A stretch of 45,882 nucleotides of DNA, taken from NCBI GenBank assembly GCA_017530105.1, contig JAFXMW010000072.1, positions 1 through 45,882 of the forward strand. The letters run 5' to 3'. Below the pieces are notes generated by a model. It ran no database searches. It had not been told where the DNA came from and worked only from the letters and a program-made list of their open reading frames with translations. Positions 42,313 to 45,882 of the stretch are shown in pieces. The translations under genes were made by a program, and so were the position numbers. The DNA comes from Bacteroidales bacterium. Its GTDB lineage: Bacteria > Bacteroidota > Bacteroidia > Bacteroidales > P3. Each line of letters starts with the position of its first letter. Within the stretch, counting starts at the first letter, position 1.

Positions 42313-43302
42313 GTGAACGCCCGCATCAATAACCTGTCCGACCGTTTCCGAAACATGGGGGAGCGCGTTAAGCAGAGCCGCACTGTGCGGAAATCACGCA
42401 TTATGGTGCACCGCATCACCCTGCCGCGAGGGCATGGGGTGCCACTTTACGATGTGGGGCTGTATCTTTGGCGGGGCATCTTCAACGGCAACCTGTGGCG
42501 GGCATCCAAAGGACTGGCTTTCTCATTCCTCACCGCCTTGCCCCCGTTGCTCATCTTCATCTTCACCCTAATTGCCTTCCTGCCTTTCGACGGACTGCAG
42601 GACGAGCTGCTGTATGAGCTTCAGCTTCTCGTTCCCGAGAAGATATATGGCCCCATTGCCAACACCATCAACGACGTGATGGGCCACAAGCACACCAGCC
42701 TCCTCTCTATCGGCTCGGCATTGTCGGTCCTCTTCGCCGCCAACGGTCTCAACAGCATGATGGCTTACTTCACCGACCGCCATACCGAGCAACGCCCTGT
42801 GGTATTATCCTACCTCATCTGCATCGGGCTGGTCTTCCTGCTGTATATCCTGCTGGTGCTTGTATTGGTGCTGATTATTGGCTACAAGACCATCCTCGTC
42901 TGGCTCTTCCGGCAAGGAATACTCATACCCGGGTCCTTCACCCATATCATCATCAGCATAGGCCGCTGGGTAATCCTCATCGGCATGGCTCTGCTCACCC
43001 TCAGCCTTATCTACTATCTCATCCCTATGAAAAAACAGCGTGTAGGCTTCTTCTCTGCCGGGGCTATGTTCGCCACCCTTATGTTCATCCTCCTCTCGTG
43101 GGGATTCAAGATTTATCTGGCCAACTTCAACCGCTACAATCTCCTTTACGGCTCTATCGGCACCCTTCTGCTCGTCATGCTGTGGCTGCTGCTCAACTGC
43201 TTCGTCATCATGCTCGGCTATGAACTCAACATTGCCATAGCCAATGGCCGGAAGCACAATGCAGTTTCTATTTCTGAAAACGTTCAAACACAAAATTCAT
43301 AA
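42313..43302 (+). CDS. YihY/UPF0761 family inner-membrane protein
   Basis: The protein has 329 residues with about six transmembrane helices. FNGNLWRASKGLAFSFLTALPPLLIFIFTL is the N-terminal hallmark, followed by FAANGLNSMMAYFTDRH, and RYNLLYGSIGTLLLVMLWLLLNCFVIMLGYELN near the C-terminus. The family was once called RNase BN or BrkB, and its function is unsettled. The start is probably GTG at 42313, 12 bases after nadC. The ATG at 42355 is the alternative. Confidence 0.9.
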   Translation: MNARINNLSDRFRNMGERVKQSRTVRKSRIMVHRITLPRGHGVPLYDVGLYLWRGIFNGNLWRASKGLAFSFLTALPPLLIFIFTLIAFLPFDGLQDELLYELQLLVPEKIYGPIANTINDVMGHKHTSLLSIGSALSVLFAANGLNSMMAYFTDRHTEQRPVVLSYLICIGLVFLLYILLVLVLVLIIGYKTILVWLFRQGILIPGSFTHIIISIGRWVILIGMALLTLSLIYYLIPMKKQRVGFFSAGAMFATLMFILLSWGFKIYLANFNRYNLLYGSIGTLLLVMLWLLLNCFVIMLGYELNIAIANGRKHNAVSISENVQTQNS

Positions 43303-43339
43303 ATCTAAAAACCTTTAATCCTTTTCATCTTCCTCACCC

Positions 43340-44581
43340 ATGATAATCCAAAAACAAAACGGCAAAGCCGTACCCGTGCAAAACTCCTTTAAAGAGAAAT
43401 TCAAGATGGTGGCCAAGACCATGATGGGTCTTGAAGAAGTCCTTGCCGACGAACTCCGGGCTCTCGGAGCGGAAAACATCGAGTGCATCAACCGCGCAGT
43501 CACGTTCGAAGGCGACATGCGCCTTCTCTACCGCGCAAACTACACCTGCCGCACCGCCTTGGCAATCCTCAAGCCCTTTGCCGAGTTCGAGGCCAATGAC
43601 GAACAGGAGCTCTACGACCATATCTATCGCATCAAATGGGAGAAAATCCTCGATGTCGACTGCACCTTTATGATTGACAGCACCGCCAGCGGCGAAATCT
43701 TTACCAACTCCTACTATGCCGCCCTCAAGACCAAGGATGCCATCGTCGACCGTTTCCGCCGCAATTTCGGCCAGCGTCCCTCCATCGACACCGAGAGCGC
43801 CGACTACAAGTTCAACCTCCACATCCGCGATAACAAGGTCACTCTCCTCCTCAATTCCAGCGGCGACTCCCTCCACAAGCGCGGCTACCGTCAGGCTGTC
43901 GGTCTGGCACCCATCAACGAGGTGCTTGCTGCCGGCATGATCAAGCTCACCGGCTGGAAGTGCGACACCAATTTCTACGACCCCATGTGCGGCTCCGGCA
44001 CCCTCCTCATCGAGGCAGCCATGATGGCTATGAATATCCCCGCCCAGTACTACCGCGGCGACCGCTTTGCCTTCAAACGCTGGAAAGAGTTCAACCTCGG
44101 CGAGTGGAAGAGCGTCAAACAGGAAGAGGACCGCAAGATTGGCTCCACCGACTTCGACTACGAGATATGGGGCAACGACATCGACCTCACCGTCCTCTCC
44201 CAGGCCGAGAAGAACCTCCAGTTCACCAAACTCCACAAGGATGTGATGCTCTTCAACGGCTCGTTCGAAGACCAAGACCCGCCCGAAGGCCGCACCCTCA
44301 TTGTCACCAACCCGCCCTATGGCGAGCGCATCAAGATTGAGGATCTCAATGCCATGTACCAGCAACTGGGCGACACCTTCAAGCGTAAATACGGCAAAGA
44401 CTGCGAGGTATGGCTCATCACCTCCGACTTCGAGGCCATGAAACACATCGGCCTCAAGCCCTCCAAGAAGATACCCCTGCTCAACGGACAGCTCGACTGC
44501 CGGTTCCTCCAGTTCGAACTCTTCGACGGAAGCCTGAAAGAAAACCGTGCTGCCGCTGCCAGCCAGTCCGAAAACGAATAG
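43340..44581 (+). CDS. THUMP-domain 23S rRNA methyltransferase (RlmL N-terminal type)
   Basis: The protein has 413 residues. An N-terminal ferredoxin-like/THUMP part (about 20-170) has MVAKTMMGLEEVLADELRALG and FNLHIRDNKVTLLLNSSGDSLHKRGYR. The methyltransferase domain has FYDPMCGSGTLLIEAAMMA (SAM-binding, about 212-230) and IVTNPPYGERI (about 315-325), a catalytic NPPY motif for N2-guanine methylation. This matches the half of E. coli RlmL that modifies G2445. The RlmK half is absent, as is usual in the phylum. It is 3 bases before queG. Confidence 0.93.
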   Translation: MIIQKQNGKAVPVQNSFKEKFKMVAKTMMGLEEVLADELRALGAENIECINRAVTFEGDMRLLYRANYTCRTALAILKPFAEFEANDEQELYDHIYRIKWEKILDVDCTFMIDSTASGEIFTNSYYAALKTKDAIVDRFRRNFGQRPSIDTESADYKFNLHIRDNKVTLLLNSSGDSLHKRGYRQAVGLAPINEVLAAGMIKLTGWKCDTNFYDPMCGSGTLLIEAAMMAMNIPAQYYRGDRFAFKRWKEFNLGEWKSVKQEEDRKIGSTDFDYEIWGNDIDLTVLSQAEKNLQFTKLHKDVMLFNGSFEDQDPPEGRTLIVTNPPYGERIKIEDLNAMYQQLGDTFKRKYGKDCEVWLITSDFEAMKHIGLKPSKKIPLLNGQLDCRFLQFELFDGSLKENRAAAASQSENE

Positions 44582-44584
44582 ACC

Positions 44585-45505
44585 GTGGACACTCCCACCC
44601 TCTCCTCCTCTTTCGTGAAAGAGGCCGCTATCCGTGTAGGTTTTGATGCCTGCGGCATAGCCGTTGCCTCTCCTTTGACCGAGGAGGAATGGGGCTATGA
44701 AGAATGGCTCCGCCTCGAATACCAGGCCGACATGACTTATATGGAGCATCACCGCGAAATGAGGAGCGACCCCTCCCTGCTTGTCCCCGGAGCTAAGAGT
44801 GTCATCGTACTCCTGTCGGGCTACAAGCCCTCCCAAACCATGCAGGACCGTGTCCCTGGAGCCCGCATAGCACAATACGCCTACGGCGAGGACTACCACG
44901 AGCGCATCAAACGGATGCTTTTCCAGCTCATCGCCGCCATCCGTCAGAATTACCCCGACTTCGAAGCCAAGCCCTGTGTCGATACTGTCCCCATCAGCGA
45001 CAAGCAATGGGCCCGCCGTGCCGGTCTCGGCTGGATAGGACGCAATACCCTCCTCGTCAATCCTATCCTTGGCTCCTACTGCAACATCGGCGAACTCGTC
45101 ACCCCTTTCCCTGCCGACAAGTACGACACCCCGATAGAGAACCGCTGCGGCGACTGCCGCGCCTGTGTTGATGCCTGTCCAAATTTTGCACTCACCCAAA
45201 CCGCCGACACCCATGTCCCTTTGCTCAACGCCAACCGCTGTGCCTCATACCATACCATCGAGAACCGCGCAGAAACCCTGCCCGAAGACCTTCACCTCTC
45301 CGGCTATGCCTTCGGCTGCGATGTATGCCAACTTGTTTGTCCCTACAACCGGACCGCCGCCGTCCGCTACCAGCTAACCGATGAGCACAAAGACCAACTC
45401 GAGGCACTCAAAGATGCCGACCCCATCACCTTCAAACGCCTCACCAAGCACACCGTCCTCAGCCGCATCCGCCACTCCCAATGGCTGAGGAATCAGAAAA
45501 AGTAA
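44585..45505 (+). CDS. queG: Epoxyqueuosine reductase
   Basis: The 306-residue cobalamin-dependent Fe-S enzyme makes the last step to queuosine in tRNA. The N-terminal domain has FDACGIAVASPL and YMEHHREMRSDPSLLVPGAKSVIVLL. The active-site region contains DTVPISDKQWARRAGLGWIGRNTLLVN, and two 4Fe-4S motifs are CGDCRACVDACP (about 193-204) and CDVCQLVCP (about 244). The chain ends without the C-terminal HEAT-like domain of longer members. The start is GTG at 44585, 3 bases after the methyltransferase stop. No ATG is near. Confidence 0.95.
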   Translation: MDTPTLSSSFVKEAAIRVGFDACGIAVASPLTEEEWGYEEWLRLEYQADMTYMEHHREMRSDPSLLVPGAKSVIVLLSGYKPSQTMQDRVPGARIAQYAYGEDYHERIKRMLFQLIAAIRQNYPDFEAKPCVDTVPISDKQWARRAGLGWIGRNTLLVNPILGSYCNIGELVTPFPADKYDTPIENRCGDCRACVDACPNFALTQTADTHVPLLNANRCASYHTIENRAETLPEDLHLSGYAFGCDVCQLVCPYNRTAAVRYQLTDEHKDQLEALKDADPITFKRLTKHTVLSRIRHSQWLRNQKK

Positions 45506-45587
45506 ACCTTTAGTTTCAGAAGATGCTGCCACGACCACGTCCCCTGGAGGGGATGCTGCCGAGGTTGTTGTCCATATTGGGAGGGGA

Positions 45588-45623
45588 TGAAAAAACAAGG
45601 CACCCTTCTGGGAGTGCCTTGTT
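45588..45623 (-). terminator. Terminator of the right-edge T9SS gene
   Basis: AACAAGGCAC (45594-45603) pairs with GTGCCTTGTT (45614-45623). On the minus strand a T-run follows. It probably also stops queG transcription. Confidence 0.85.
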
Positions 45624-45641
45624 GAGAATTTGATTTCAGGG

Positions 45642-45882
45642 TTATTGCTTCACCACTCGGCGGACTTCTATGCGCTCGGGGAGGGTGACACGGAGTGTGT
45701 AGATGCCCGTCGCCAGACGACTGAGGTCTATCGTTGTCTGATTCTCGTAGGTGGCTACACAGCGACCGGTGTAGTCATACACTTCCACGCGTTCCACTTC
45801 CTCATCAGCCTCGACAGTCAACATGCCGGAGGTTGGGTTGGGGTAGACATTCATCTCGTGGTGTCCTGCAAAGTCATGGTTG
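45642..45882 (-). CDS. T9SS cargo protein, C-terminal sorting domain (partial)
   Basis: Only about 79 C-terminal residues are visible; the frame stays open to the right edge, so the true start is outside. The segment is a complete type A sorting domain: MNVYPNPTSGMLTVEADEE, VEVYDYTGRCVATYEN, ATGIYTLRVTLPERIEVRRVVKQ. The preceding residues (NHDFAGHHE) continue upstream in frame. The rest of the protein, and thus its role, cannot be seen. Confidence 0.88.
   Translation of the reverse strand, partial: NHDFAGHHEMNVYPNPTSGMLTVEADEEVERVEVYDYTGRCVATYENQTTIDLSRLATGIYTLRVTLPERIEVRRVVKQ

Noticed and set aside
43334-45214. A 626-codon open frame on the minus strand opposite the rRNA methyltransferase and queG genes
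   Set aside because: It mirrors two well-identified genes on the other strand. Its protein is a low-complexity Gly/Val/Glu mix with no family features, an effect of GC-rich third positions.

Overview
The window looks like a chromosome segment of a Bacteroidales-type bacterium (Bacteroidota), probably a member that carries the type IX secretion system (T9SS). The evidence is several promoters of the Bacteroidota form TTTG-N19-TAnnTTTG (for example at 703-733, 11848-11878 and 26390-26420), secreted proteins ending in a T9SS C-terminal sorting domain (9752-11443, 29572-31005, 33880-35313 and a partial one at the right edge), a short primary sigma factor of about 286 residues, and many lipoproteins. 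Ribosome binding sites are weak throughout, as is usual for the phylum. Most of the window is ordinary core genome, with a few accessory patches.

Left part (1-9.7 kb): the end of a DUF362 protein, an iron alcohol dehydrogenase, a YD-repeat lipoprotein and its small secreted partner, L-serine ammonia-lyase divergent from thiamine pyrophosphokinase, then an overlapping chain thrE-like / radA / TSCPD protein, and a U32 peptidase of the tRNA-hydroxylation type.

Middle left (9.7-16.5 kb): a T9SS cargo protein preceded by a 24-codon signal-peptide-like ORF. Then comes the most interesting locus, a four-gene operon (11922-15049). It encodes an NrtR-like Nudix regulator with an intact Nudix box, a fusion of a VWA domain with a macro-like A1S_2505-type domain, a small unknown protein, and an ADP-ribosylglycohydrolase. 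Three copies of a 17-bp palindrome (TGTGTA-N5-TACACA type) lie upstream, two of them bracketing the operon promoter. Repeated TTACAC-containing units and a 19-bp hairpin follow the last gene. I read this as an ADP-ribose-linked system regulated by its own first gene. A flavodoxin lipoprotein and an HD hydrolase follow.

Middle (16.5-29.5 kb): housekeeping genes. These are a redoxin / M3 peptidase / PspC operon, mntP, rpoD-rsmG, ffh-folD, tRNA-Asn with a consensus promoter, NAD(P)H-hydrate dehydratase, an outer-membrane barrel with an unusual N-terminal domain, and a YpfJ-type zinc metallopeptidase.

Middle right (29.5-37 kb): a two-gene secreted-protein cassette present twice in tandem. The left copy has a complete IS5-family element (32441-33765, ATCA target duplication) inserted between its promoter and its first gene.

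Right part (37-45.9 kb): a GH2 beta-mannosidase-like lipoprotein that seems to lack one beta-sandwich domain, a GxxExxY gene tightly framed by inverted repeats (mobile-cassette-like), a DUF486 protein, cinA divergent from nadC, then yihY, an RlmL-type methyltransferase, queG, and the C-terminal sorting domain of another T9SS cargo running off the edge. Genes touching NAD or ADP-ribose chemistry recur across the window (the Nudix/ARG operon, nnrD, cinA, nadC) but are not one cluster.
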